Below, in pieces: positions 1-7,644 of a stretch of DNA of 17,465 nt. The DNA is from DATCZS01 sp036525795. Its GTDB lineage: Bacteria > Actinomycetota > Acidimicrobiia > Spongiisociales > ZC4RG35. The stretch lies in contig DATCZS010000003.1 of the NCBI GenBank assembly GCA_036525795.1, positions 1-17,465 on the forward strand. The letters run 5' to 3'. How positions within the stretch are numbered: the first letter of the stretch is position 1; each line of letters starts with the position of its first letter. The notes under the pieces were generated by a model. That model ran no database searches. It was not told the origin of the DNA and worked only from the letters and a program-made list of their open reading frames with translations. Made by a program: the position numbers and the translations under genes.

Positions 1-515
1 CCCTGGGCAGCCTGGTTGCGCTGTGGGTGGCTGCTCACGGGGAGGCCGCCGGTGTCGTCCTGTTCGGCCCCAGTGATCACATGCTGGTCCATCCCGACCT
101 GCAGGATGCAGCCGACAGGAGGGATCGGCTCGCCATCGATCTGATTCTCGGGTGGACCCACACCGGTGACTCCCGGCTGGGAGGTCACCTCGAGGCCGGC
201 TCGTGGAAACGTGCGCTGCTCGAGCGGCTTCTGGAGCGCCACCTCGAAGGAGCCCTGGCGATCGATCTGCGGGCGGTCTCCCGCCACGACCCGGTTGCCG
301 ACGCCGTCGACGCCGAGGTCCCTGCGCTCGTAGTTCTCGGCTCCGCCGACCGGATGACCCCGGTCGGGGCCGGGCGAGCGCTCGCCTCACATCTGGCTGC
401 CGACGCCGAACTTCTGGAGATCGACGGCGGGTCTCACGTCGTGTTTCTGGAGCAGCCCACCGAGGTCATGCCGGCCCTCCTGTCCTGGCTCTCCCGCGTC
501 CACCCCGCCTCTTGA
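1..515 (+). CDS. alpha/beta hydrolase, C-terminal part (5' truncated by window edge)
   Basis: The frame is open from the left edge (first full codon at base 3) to TGA at 513-515, so the start lies outside the window. The first residues read LGSLVALWVAAHGEAAGVVL, which looks like the stretch just after a G-x-S-x-G nucleophile elbow. The elbow serine would be at or just before the edge. Near the C-terminus VLGSADRMTP supplies the likely catalytic Asp and DGGSHVVFLEQP the catalytic His, in the usual order for an alpha/beta hydrolase. The region between them is a short helical lid. The substrate cannot be told: the family includes esterases, haloperoxidase-like proteins and C-C bond hydrolases. 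It is followed at once by the metX leader, whose likely -35 element overlaps the stop codon. Confidence 0.8.
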   Translation, partial: LGSLVALWVAAHGEAAGVVLFGPSDHMLVHPDLQDAADRRDRLAIDLILGWTHTGDSRLGGHLEAGSWKRALLERLLERHLEGALAIDLRAVSRHDPVADAVDAEVPALVVLGSADRMTPVGAGRALASHLAADAELLEIDGGSHVVFLEQPTEVMPALLSWLSRVHPAS

Positions 516-540
516 TCTGGGGGGGAGGCGGTGCCACACT
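512..540 (+). promoter_or_regulatory. candidate promoter for the metX riboswitch transcript
   Basis: TTGATC (512-517) and CACACT (535-540) are 17 bases apart. The first matches TTGACA at four of six positions. The second keeps only the A at position 2 and the T at position 6 of the TAnnnT-type -10 box. Transcription would start near 547, just before the riboswitch at 551, and that fit is the main argument. The -35 overlaps the stop codon of the upstream hydrolase gene. The motifs are weak. Confidence 0.35.
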
Positions 541-550
541 CGCGCAGCGC

Positions 551-636
551 GCTCATCAAGAGCGGTTGAGGGACAGGCCCTGTGAGACCGCGGCAACCGG
601 GGAGGCCCCCACGGTGCCAACGCCTGATCGATGAGT
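551..636 (+). ncRNA. SAM-I (S-box) riboswitch, metX leader
   Basis: This is a class I S-adenosylmethionine aptamer in the leader of metX. Stem P1 pairs CTCATC (552-557) with GATGAG (630-635). The conserved core follows the S-box order: ATCAAGAG, then TTGAGGGACAGGCCC with the kink-turn and the GGCC-containing loop, then GAGACC, then CGGCAACC (591-598). P3 pairs GGGG (599-602) with CCCC (606-609), and GGTGCCAACGCC (613-624) forms the P4 region. CGGT (563-566) pairs with ACCG (587-590) as P2a. The related SAM-IV class shares part of this core, but the kink-turn sequence favours SAM-I. By family precedent, SAM binding would turn the downstream gene off. No U-rich terminator follows, so control of translation seems more likely than attenuation; this is inference. 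Confidence 0.9.
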
Positions 637-692
637 TGCCGACGGCGATCTCGCCCGAGGCGCTCCGAGCGCGGTCGTGAAGAGAGGACCCG

Positions 693-1904
693 ATGACCGA
701 CCCGGAAAGCCGACCCGAGATCCTCAACATGGGAGCGGTGGGGCGCGTGGAGACGCGCTTTCACACCCTCTCAGGGCCGTTCGTGACCCAGGCGGGGGAA
801 GAGATCCCCGAGGTCACGCTCGCATACGAGATCTACGGCGACCCCGCCCCCGACGGATCCAACGTCATCCTCGTGTTCCACGCCATCACCGGGAGCGCCC
901 ACGCCGCCGGATACAACCCGTCGGTGTCGGTCATCGGCGATCTGTGGACCGAGGAGGTCCATCGCGGCTGGTGGGACGGGTTCATCGGGGACGGGCGGGC
1001 GTTCGACACGTCCCGGTGGGCGGTCATGTGCGTCAACTACCTGGGCGGGTGCTACGGGTCGACGGGCCCGCGTTCGCAGGACCCCGCAACGGGGAGACCC
1101 TACGGCTCCCGGTTTCCTCAGATCACCCTCACCGACATCGTCGACTCCCAGGCCAGGCTCCTCGACGAGCTCGGGTACCGGCGAATCCACGCCACCTCCG
1201 GCGGCTCGGTGGGCGGGATGATGGCGGCGGTGTTCGCGGCGCGATATCCCGACAGAGTCGAGGTGGTGGTGCCGATCGCCGCCGGGTTCACGGTCACCAC
1301 GTTGCAGGCCCTCCACAACTTCGAACAGATCGTCGCCATTCTGCGCGATCCCGGCTTCGAGGGGGGTGACTTCTACGACGGTCCCGGTCCCGAGTCAGGC
1401 CTGGCCCTGGCCCGGATGATCGGTCACAAGACATTCGTGTCGCTCGACGCCCTCGCCGAGCGGGCCGGGGAGGAGGTGGTGCAGCGCGAGGACCTGGGCG
1501 GGTACCGGGTGGTGACGCCGCTCGAGTCCTACATGCTCCACCACGCCCAGAAGTTCGTCCGGCGCTTCGACGCCAACACCTATCTCGCCATCATGCGGCT
1601 CTGGCAGCACTTCGACATGGTGGCCGAGCTGGGCGGCGAGACGATGCATGATCTTCTCGAGCGTTGCCGGCACCAGCGCTGGCAGGTGTTCACGATCGAC
1701 TCCGACGTGTGTTTCTACCCCGAGGAGCAGATGGCGATGGTGAACGTCCTCAAGGCGGCCGGTGTCCCCACCCGCCGGTACACCGTGCATTCGGAGAAGG
1801 GCCACGACGCCTTTCTCACCGAGCCTCATCTGTTCGAGGCGTTGATGCGCGACGCCTTTCAGGGTTGGGAGGACCGCACCGTCCACGACCCCGGGAGCCT
1901 CTGA
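693..1904 (+). CDS. metX: homoserine O-acetyltransferase family protein MetX
   Basis: The 403-residue protein is a member of the MetX alpha/beta hydrolase family, which acylates the hydroxyl of L-homoserine from acetyl-CoA (succinyl-CoA in some members) in methionine synthesis. Visible signatures are HAITGSAH (63-70), NYLGGCYGSTGP (115-126), the nucleophile elbow GGSVGG with Ser172, LARMIGHKTF (239-248), the acid SD at 337-338 followed by VCFYPEEQ, and GHDAF with His371. The triad is thus Ser172/Asp338/His371 and the length is normal. The elbow usually reads GGSMGG; Val replaces Met here. AGAGAGG (681-687) is a good ribosome binding site 5 bases before the ATG. The SAM riboswitch upstream supports a methionine role. 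Acetyl versus succinyl preference cannot be read with certainty, and no sulfhydrylase gene is adjacent. Confidence 0.9.
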   Translation: MTDPESRPEILNMGAVGRVETRFHTLSGPFVTQAGEEIPEVTLAYEIYGDPAPDGSNVILVFHAITGSAHAAGYNPSVSVIGDLWTEEVHRGWWDGFIGDGRAFDTSRWAVMCVNYLGGCYGSTGPRSQDPATGRPYGSRFPQITLTDIVDSQARLLDELGYRRIHATSGGSVGGMMAAVFAARYPDRVEVVVPIAAGFTVTTLQALHNFEQIVAILRDPGFEGGDFYDGPGPESGLALARMIGHKTFVSLDALAERAGEEVVQREDLGGYRVVTPLESYMLHHAQKFVRRFDANTYLAIMRLWQHFDMVAELGGETMHDLLERCRHQRWQVFTIDSDVCFYPEEQMAMVNVLKAAGVPTRRYTVHSEKGHDAFLTEPHLFEALMRDAFQGWEDRTVHDPGSL

Positions 1905-1925
1905 GCGCCCGGTCGACTCGGGCGC
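1905..1925. terminator. hairpin between convergent genes, candidate bidirectional terminator
   Basis: GCGCCCG (1905-1911) and CGGGCGC (1919-1925) form a perfect 7-bp stem with a 7-base loop. It starts on the base after the metX stop and ends 4 bases before the stop of the converging TIGR03084 gene, so it could serve both strands. There is no U-tract, as is common for GC-rich actinobacterial terminators. Confidence 0.55.
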
Positions 1926-1929
1926 CCGA

Positions 1930-2721
1930 TCAGCGTCGATCGCGCCGGAGGGAGGCGGGGCGTCCCTGGCCCGGGGGACCGGCGAACACCTGGGCGATCT
2001 CCATCCACCTGACGGCGGTCTCGCCGGTGACCGCCAGGTCGGTGTCATCGATGTGCCGCCGTTGGGCGACCACCATGCAGAAGTCTTCCACCGGACCCCT
2101 GACCGCGTCCCCGGCGTCCTCGTTCCAGGTTCTGCTCAGCCCGGACGGGCCGGTGAGCTCTACCCGCACTCGCCGGCCGGGTGCGGTCAGCCCGCGGTTC
2201 TCGAACGAGAAGCGGAAGGTCTTCACTCCCAGCTCGGCGATGTGGAAGAGCCGGTCGGTCGGTGGACGACGGACGTCGAGCGCGTCTGCCACGTCCAGCC
2301 CGTGCGCCCAGGTCTCCATCAGCCGGGCAACGGCGGAGGACCGGGCCTTCATCGGCGGGCCGAACCAGGGGACGCGGCGGTCGGGATCGGCTGACCGGAA
2401 CGAGGCGAGCAGGTTCTCGCGCGCCGTTCGCCACCAGGCAAGGAGCTCGGCCGGGACCATCCTCCTTCCCCGATCGAGGTGATGCACCATGAAGCCCTCG
2501 GCACCCTGTGCGAGCGCCTCGTTGACACCTCGCATGAATGCGTCCGGGTCGGTGACCGAGCGTGCGGCCTGTTCGTCGAAGAAGGCGAGGTGGGTGACCT
2601 GATCGCGGACCCTCCACGGCTCGGCCGGAGTGGGCAGGTCCCACCGGTCGTCTGGGAGATCGGAGACGAGTTCGTCGAGCGAGCGGTGCTCCGCGGCGAG
2701 ATCGGACAGCACTGCGTCCAT
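1930..2721 (-). CDS. TIGR03084 family metal-binding protein (maleylpyruvate isomerase/DinB-like)
   Basis: The 263-residue protein has an N-terminal four-helix DinB/MDMPI-type domain (about 1-150) and a beta-rich C-terminal domain (about 160-245). In mycothiol-dependent maleylpyruvate isomerase a divalent metal is held by His, Glu and His. The equivalents here are His44 (VTHLAFFDE) and Glu136 with His140 (METWAHGLDVADAL). The stretch VPWFGPPMKARS before the second helix pair is characteristic of the TIGR03084 group. Family members use or are thought to use mycothiol as thiol cofactor, but the reaction of this subgroup is unknown to me. It follows the beta-hydroxyacid dehydrogenase gene by 17 bases, so it is probably the last gene of that transcript. 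No clear ribosome binding site precedes the ATG. Confidence 0.8.
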   Translation of the reverse strand: MDAVLSDLAAEHRSLDELVSDLPDDRWDLPTPAEPWRVRDQVTHLAFFDEQAARSVTDPDAFMRGVNEALAQGAEGFMVHHLDRGRRMVPAELLAWWRTARENLLASFRSADPDRRVPWFGPPMKARSSAVARLMETWAHGLDVADALDVRRPPTDRLFHIAELGVKTFRFSFENRGLTAPGRRVRVELTGPSGLSRTWNEDAGDAVRGPVEDFCMVVAQRRHIDDTDLAVTGETAVRWMEIAQVFAGPPGQGRPASLRRDRR

Positions 2722-2738
2722 GCCCGGATGGTAGGGGT

Positions 2739-3626
2739 TCAGGAGCGGCCGACCTCGATGCCTGACATGAGTTCCAGCGCCTTCACCAGCGCGTGATTGC
2801 CCTCGTCGCCCAGGCCGCGTTCCTGCAGCGTTCGATACAGCTGGAACACCTGGCCCGTGGCCAGAGCGGGGACGCCCAGCTCGTCCGCGGCATCGAGGAC
2901 CAGACGCAGATCCTTCTGCTGCAGGTCGATGGTGAACCCGGGCGTCCAGTCACGCTCGATCATCTGCGGCCCCCGGTTGGCGAGCATCCACGACCCGGCT
3001 GCACCGCCGGTCACCGCAGACAGCGTCGCCTCCAGGTCCAGTCCCGCCTTCTGGGCGAACAGCAGCGCCTCGGATGCCGCCCACTGGTTCACGACCACCA
3101 GGATCTGGTTCACGAGCTTGACCAGTTGGCCGGCCCCCACCGGCCCGACGTGGGTGATCGTCCGTCCGAACGTCTCCAGATAGGGCCGGGCGCGAGCGAC
3201 GTCGGCGGCTTCTCCCCCGACCATGATCGAAAGGGTTCCCCTGGCCGCTCCTTCGGAGCCGCCCGACACCGGTGCGTCCACCCAGCGGCTCCCGGCGGCG
3301 GCGACCGCGCTCGCCAGCACCCGGGTGGCGCTCGGGGAGATCGTCGAATGGTCGACGACGAGCGAGCCGGGGCGAAGCCCCTCGAACACGCCGCCGGGCC
3401 CGTTCACGACCGCCTCGACGTCGGCGGTGTCCGAGACGCAGATCATGACGATGTCGCTTCGGGCCGCGAGGTCGGCGGGCGAGTCCATGACCCGGGCGCC
3501 TTCGATCGCCTCCGCCTTGGTTCGAGTACGGTTCCACACCGCCGGTACGTGGCCGGCCGAGACGAGATTCCGGGCCATCCCCGACCCCATGATCCCGATG
3601 CCGATGAATCCAATCGAGTCCGTCAC
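2739..3626 (-). CDS. NAD(P)-dependent beta-hydroxyacid dehydrogenase (3-hydroxyisobutyrate dehydrogenase family)
   Basis: The 295-residue protein has an N-terminal Rossmann fold with GFIGIGIMGSGMA (6-18) and the family blocks DHSTISP (92-98), the substrate loop DAPVSGGSEGA (117-127), GPVGAGQLVKLVNQ with catalytic Lys170 and Asn174, and KDLRLVL (238-244). These define the 3-hydroxyisobutyrate/tartronate-semialdehyde/6-phosphogluconate-like dehydrogenases, which oxidise a beta-hydroxy acid to its semialdehyde or run the reverse. The exact substrate is not settled. I chose the GTG at 3626 because GAAGGA lies 7 bases upstream and GFIGxG normally begins within ten residues of the start; the frame is open 41 codons further but those codons have no family match. 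It sits 50 bases after the carboxylase alpha gene. Valine degradation (3-hydroxyisobutyrate) fits the acyl-CoA context, as inference. Confidence 0.85.
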   Translation of the reverse strand: MTDSIGFIGIGIMGSGMARNLVSAGHVPAVWNRTRTKAEAIEGARVMDSPADLAARSDIVMICVSDTADVEAVVNGPGGVFEGLRPGSLVVDHSTISPSATRVLASAVAAAGSRWVDAPVSGGSEGAARGTLSIMVGGEAADVARARPYLETFGRTITHVGPVGAGQLVKLVNQILVVVNQWAASEALLFAQKAGLDLEATLSAVTGGAAGSWMLANRGPQMIERDWTPGFTIDLQQKDLRLVLDAADELGVPALATGQVFQLYRTLQERGLGDEGNHALVKALELMSGIEVGRS

Positions 3627-3676
3627 GTGGTGTCCTTCCGCAGGGTGGGGTCCAGGGTACGGCGCAGACTCGCCGG

Positions 3677-5665
3677 TCACTCCACTTCGGAGTCGGCCTC
3701 CACCACGACGAGGGTGGCGTTGGCGTCCACCTGATCGCCCGGGCTGCATCGAATCGAGGCGATCTCACCGGAGAACGGGGCACGGAGGGTGTGTTCCATC
3801 TTCATCGCCTCCATCACCACCAGCGGCTGGCCCTCCTCCACGCGCTCGCCGTCGCGGACGTGGACCGCGATCACCTTGCCCGGCATCGGGGCATGGAGCG
3901 AGCCGGGCTCGTCTTCGGTCTCGGCCAAGGGGAAGCGGGAAAGCACACGGAGCTCGAGTCCGCCCGCAGGTGTCGACACGTCGCGGCGATCGCCCACCCG
4001 GCGGATGCGGTACCAGCGAAGGTGTCCGTCGACTTCGAGCCCGATGCGCTCTTCGTCTGAGCCTGCGGCCAGGCGCACGACCGCAGGCCGTGTGCCGTCG
4101 ACGTCAGCGACGATGGCCCCGTCGGATCCGATGGCGTAGCCGATCGCCACCACCCGCTGATCGTGGCTCATCTCGACCCGCTGCAGTTGGGACGGGACAT
4201 TGCGCCACCCGGAGGGAACCGAGGTCTGGATCCGGCTGTCGCGGCGCCGTTCGATCTGGTCGGCGATGGCGGCTGCCAGCGCCGCCAGGCCGATCCCCTC
4301 ATCCGACAGGAGCGGCCGGCTCATCTGGACCGGATCGTGCCGTTCGAGGAAGTGGGTGTCGGTGGCCCCGGCGAGGAACTCGGGGTGCTCGAGGATCCGG
4401 ACCAGCAGGTCGCGGTTGGTGACCGAGCCGTGCAGCGAGGCCATCCGCAGGGCCCGGGAGAGCAGGACGGCCGCCTCCGGGCGGGTGGGCGCCCAGGCGA
4501 TGACCTTGGCGAGCATCGGGTCGTAGTGCGGGCTGATCTCCGACCCGCTCTCGACCCCGGACTCGACCCTGAGACCGGGCAGATCGGGGAACTCGACCGT
4601 GTCGAGCAGTCCGGTCACGGGGAGGTAGCCGGCCCGGACGTCCTCGGCGTAGAGGCGCACCTCGATGGCGGATCCGGTGATCGTCGGGTTGAGGGCCTCC
4701 TCCGGCATGTGAAGACCCTGGGCGACGAGGATCTGGAGCCGGACGAGGTCGAGGCCGGTGATCTCCTCCGTCACCGGGTGCTCGACCTGGAGCCGCGTGT
4801 TCATCTCGAGGAAGAAGAACTCGCCGTCCTGGAACAGGAACTCGACCGTCCCGGCGCCCACGTAGTCGACGGCGCGGGCGGCGTTCACCGCAGCCTCGCC
4901 CATGCGCCGCCGCAACTCCTCGTAGATGGCAGGAGAGGGGGATTCCTCCACGATCTTCTGATGCCGCCGCTGGATCGAGCATTCCCGCTCGAACAGCGAA
5001 ACGGTGTTGCCGTGGTGGTCACCGAACACCTGGATCTCGATGTGGCGGGGCGCGTCCAGATAGCGTTCGAGGAACACGGTGCCGTCTCCGAACGCCGAGA
5101 TGGCTTCGCGCTCTGCGGCGCGGGTGGCCTCGATCAGGTCGGCCCGATCGCGCACGATCCGCATTCCCTTCCCTCCGCCACCGGCCGAGGCCTTGACGAG
5201 CACGGGGTATCCGACGCCGTCGCCCGCCGCCAGGATGGCGTCTTCGTCGAGGCCGGTCAGGTCCACGCTGGGGAGGGTCGGCACGCCTGCCCCGGCCATG
5301 AGCGCCTTGGAGGCGAGCTTCGAGCCCATCGTCTCGATCGCGTCCGGGGATGGCCCGACCCACACGAGCCCGGCGTCGATCACCGCCCTGGCGAAGGCGG
5401 CGTTCTCGGCGAGAAACCCGTACCCGGGGTGGACGGCGTCTGCTCCACTGCGGCGGGCGGCTTCGACGATGGCGTCGATGCGGAGGTACGACTCAGCCGG
5501 GCTGGCCCCACCGAGGCTGATCGCCTCGTCGGCTTCTGAGACGAACGGCGCGGAACGGTCGGGCTCGGAGTAGACGGCAACCGTGGCGATCCCCATCTGC
5601 CGACAGGTCCGGAAGATGCGGCGGGCGATTTCCCCGCGGTTGGCGACCAGCAGCTTGGCGACCAT
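3677..5665 (-). CDS. acyl-CoA carboxylase alpha subunit (biotin carboxylase + biotin carrier)
   Basis: The 662-residue protein carboxylates its own biotin with ATP and bicarbonate. KLLVANRGEIARRI (4-17) opens the biotin carboxylase. HPGYGFLAEN (79-88), the glycine-rich ATP loop AGGGGKG (161-167) and EMNTRLQVEHPVTE (287-300, with Glu287, Asn289 and Arg291) follow. A BT-type linker domain spans about 450-585, and a C-terminal biotinyl domain has EAMKMEH with the biotinylated Lys622. The length fits the alpha subunits of methylcrotonyl-, propionyl- or geranyl-type carboxylases. The matching beta subunit is encoded upstream at 9616-11214, separated by the ABC transporter. The gene begins 30 bases after the last transporter gene, so it is probably co-transcribed. 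The ATG at 5665 has only a weak ribosome binding site. Confidence 0.92.
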   Translation of the reverse strand: MVAKLLVANRGEIARRIFRTCRQMGIATVAVYSEPDRSAPFVSEADEAISLGGASPAESYLRIDAIVEAARRSGADAVHPGYGFLAENAAFARAVIDAGLVWVGPSPDAIETMGSKLASKALMAGAGVPTLPSVDLTGLDEDAILAAGDGVGYPVLVKASAGGGGKGMRIVRDRADLIEATRAAEREAISAFGDGTVFLERYLDAPRHIEIQVFGDHHGNTVSLFERECSIQRRHQKIVEESPSPAIYEELRRRMGEAAVNAARAVDYVGAGTVEFLFQDGEFFFLEMNTRLQVEHPVTEEITGLDLVRLQILVAQGLHMPEEALNPTITGSAIEVRLYAEDVRAGYLPVTGLLDTVEFPDLPGLRVESGVESGSEISPHYDPMLAKVIAWAPTRPEAAVLLSRALRMASLHGSVTNRDLLVRILEHPEFLAGATDTHFLERHDPVQMSRPLLSDEGIGLAALAAAIADQIERRRDSRIQTSVPSGWRNVPSQLQRVEMSHDQRVVAIGYAIGSDGAIVADVDGTRPAVVRLAAGSDEERIGLEVDGHLRWYRIRRVGDRRDVSTPAGGLELRVLSRFPLAETEDEPGSLHAPMPGKVIAVHVRDGERVEEGQPLVVMEAMKMEHTLRAPFSGEIASIRCSPGDQVDANATLVVVEADSEVE

Positions 5666-5695
5666 GGCCCGGGAGGCTAGCGATCGGAATCGGGG

Positions 5696-6478
5696 CTAGA
5701 TCCCCTTGGGTCGCAGGTAGCGCTCGGCGAGGGCGGCGAGAAAGTCGATCACCAGGGCGAGCATCGCCACGAGGGCGGCTCCGACGAAGATGGCGGTGTT
5801 GCGCTGCAGCTTCAATCCGGAGTTGATCGTCTCCCCCAGACCGCCGGCTCCGATGAGGAAGACGAGGGCCGCCATGCCCACGTTGATCACCAACGCGGTG
5901 CGGACGCCGGCGAGGATCACGGGCACCGAGAGCGGCAGCTCGATCCCGAGGAGCGTCTGACGCTTGGACATCCCCATGCCGCGAGCAGCCTCGACGGTGG
6001 CCGTGTCGACCTGGTCGAGACCCACCATCGTGTTGCGGAGCACGGGGAGGATGGCGAACACGGTGAGCGCGATCACGGCGGTCACGGCTCCCCTCCCGAG
6101 CCACGTGAAGAAGATGATGATGAGCCCGTAGGCGGGGATCGCCTGGCCCGAGTTGGCCACGCTCAGCACCGGCCCGGCGAAGCGGCGGTAGGCGGGACGG
6201 GTCAGGAGGATCCCCAGCGGGATTGCGATGAGGATCACCAGCAGGGTCGACCAGAAGGTCACGTTGATGTGTGACTGGAACTGGTTGATCAACTTCTCCG
6301 GCTCGAGGATGTCCGCGGTGGTTCGGTCGAAATCCGAGTAGATCCAGACGATCGACGTGGTGAAGGCGAGGATGACGAGCATCACCGGCGTGATGATCAG
6401 GCCGATCCGCTCCCGGATGGCTCCGGCTGTCCCGGGCGTCCGGCTGCCGGCCGGGGGAGCCGCCGCGGTGGTGGTCAT
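5696..6478 (-). CDS. osmoprotectant-type ABC transporter permease (second)
   Basis: The 260-residue membrane protein is of the OpuB/OpuC/ProW permease type. After a Pro/Ala-rich cytoplasmic start, one hydrophobic helix (about 26-46) precedes a periplasm-facing stretch. The core of about five helices follows, with the EAA coupling loop EAARGMGMSKRQTLLGIELP, which docks on the ATPase. AIPAYGLIIIFF and the helix with VFLIGAGGLG are typical of the family. The ATG overlaps the stop of the ATPase gene in ATGA (6475-6478), and GGAGG (complement of 6486-6490) lies 7 bases upstream, so translational coupling is likely. It is longer than the first permease because of the extra N-terminal helix. Confidence 0.9.
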   Translation of the reverse strand: MTTTAAAPPAGSRTPGTAGAIRERIGLIITPVMLVILAFTTSIVWIYSDFDRTTADILEPEKLINQFQSHINVTFWSTLLVILIAIPLGILLTRPAYRRFAGPVLSVANSGQAIPAYGLIIIFFTWLGRGAVTAVIALTVFAILPVLRNTMVGLDQVDTATVEAARGMGMSKRQTLLGIELPLSVPVILAGVRTALVINVGMAALVFLIGAGGLGETINSGLKLQRNTAIFVGAALVAMLALVIDFLAALAERYLRPKGI

Positions 6479-7626
6479 CGTCGGACCTCCGCCGACTGCC
6501 TGGCTCGTTCGGCTTGCTGCATCTCCTCGAGGAACGAGGTGAGCAACTCGATGCGCACTGCCCCCTGGTATCTCCCGTCCCTGTCGACGCACACGGCGGT
6601 GCCGGTGACCGATTGGAGCATCTGTTCGAGGGCATCTCGGAGGGTGTCCTCCGGTTCCACCCTGACCCGGACTGCGACGCCCGCCTCGGAGAGCGCCTCG
6701 GGCTGGTCCATGTCGCCCGAGTCGATCCACCGCAGGGGCCGATCCCTCTCGTCGAGGGTGAGGACGTAGCCATCGGTGGACCGGTCGAGGGCGGCGGCCA
6801 CCTGATCCCGAGACTCGGGCATCTTGATCGTGGTGACGTCTGTGAGGTCGAGGTCGCGAATGCGCTTGAGGTTGAGCCCCTTGAGAATGGCCCCGGAGCC
6901 GAGGAAGTCTTCGACGAAGTTGTTGGCCGGGTGGGCGAGAATCGCCTCGGGTGTGTCGAGTTGGGCGATCGTCGACTGATCGCGCAGGATGGCGATGCGA
7001 TCACCCATCTTTATGGCCTCGTCGATGTCATGGGTGACGAAGACGATCGTCTTCTGGAGATCGGCCTGGAGACGGAGGAACTCGTTCTGGAGGCGGTCGC
7101 GGGTGATCGGGTCGATCGCCCCGAACGGCTCGTCCATCAAGAGCACCTCGGGGTCCGCTCCGAGGGCTCTCGCCACACCGACCCGCTGGGCCTGTCCTCC
7201 TGACAGCTCCTTCGGGTATCTGTCGCGGTAGATGCCAGGGTCCATTCCCACCATGTCGAGCAGTTCGTCGACCCGCGCGGAGATGCGGTCGTCGTTCCAT
7301 CCGAGCAGGTGAGGGACGGTGCCGATGTTCTCGGCGATGGTGCGGTGGGGGAAGAGTCCGATCTGCTGGATCACGTAGCCGATCCGCCGCCTGAGCAGGT
7401 CGGCGTCGACGTCGGTGACGTCCTCCCCGTCGAAGATGATGCGCCCACCGGTCGGCTCGATCATCCGGTTGATGAGCCGCAGGGTGGTGCTCTTGCCGCA
7501 CCCGGAGGGTCCGACGAGCACGAGAACCTCCCCCTTGGGGATGTCCAGGTTCAGTGCGGCGACCGCCGGGACATCGCTGCCCGGGTAGGTCTTGCTGACG
7601 TTGTCGAGATGGATGAAGGTCGACAT
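6475..7626 (-). CDS. osmoprotectant-type ABC transporter ATPase with C-terminal CBS domains
   Basis: The 383-residue protein is the ATP-hydrolysing subunit of a glycine betaine/choline/carnitine-type importer (OpuCA/ProV family). It has Walker A GPSGCGKST (39-47), Q-loop VIQQIGLFPH, signature LSGGQAQRVG (141-150), Walker B VLLMDEP (161-167) and switch His199 (THD). After about residue 240 a CBS-domain region runs to about 365. In OpuA-type systems CBS domains sense ionic strength or bind cyclic di-AMP; whether they do so here is unknown. It begins 18 bases after the first permease gene, with AAGGAG upstream of the ATG, and overlaps the second permease gene by 4 bases. Confidence 0.93.
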   Translation of the reverse strand: MSTFIHLDNVSKTYPGSDVPAVAALNLDIPKGEVLVLVGPSGCGKSTTLRLINRMIEPTGGRIIFDGEDVTDVDADLLRRRIGYVIQQIGLFPHRTIAENIGTVPHLLGWNDDRISARVDELLDMVGMDPGIYRDRYPKELSGGQAQRVGVARALGADPEVLLMDEPFGAIDPITRDRLQNEFLRLQADLQKTIVFVTHDIDEAIKMGDRIAILRDQSTIAQLDTPEAILAHPANNFVEDFLGSGAILKGLNLKRIRDLDLTDVTTIKMPESRDQVAAALDRSTDGYVLTLDERDRPLRWIDSGDMDQPEALSEAGVAVRVRVEPEDTLRDALEQMLQSVTGTAVCVDRDGRYQGAVRIELLTSFLEEMQQAERARQSAEVRR

Positions 7627-7644
7627 GGGAAGGGCTCCTTGGTC

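Noticed and set aside
3627..3749. N-terminal extension of the beta-hydroxyacid dehydrogenase
   Set aside because: It would overlap the carboxylase alpha 3' end and has no family likeness. GTG 3626 has a ribosome binding site and gives the normal length.
4163..5539. 458-codon open frame on the + strand
   Set aside because: It is the antisense shadow of the carboxylase alpha gene, a product of high third-position GC.
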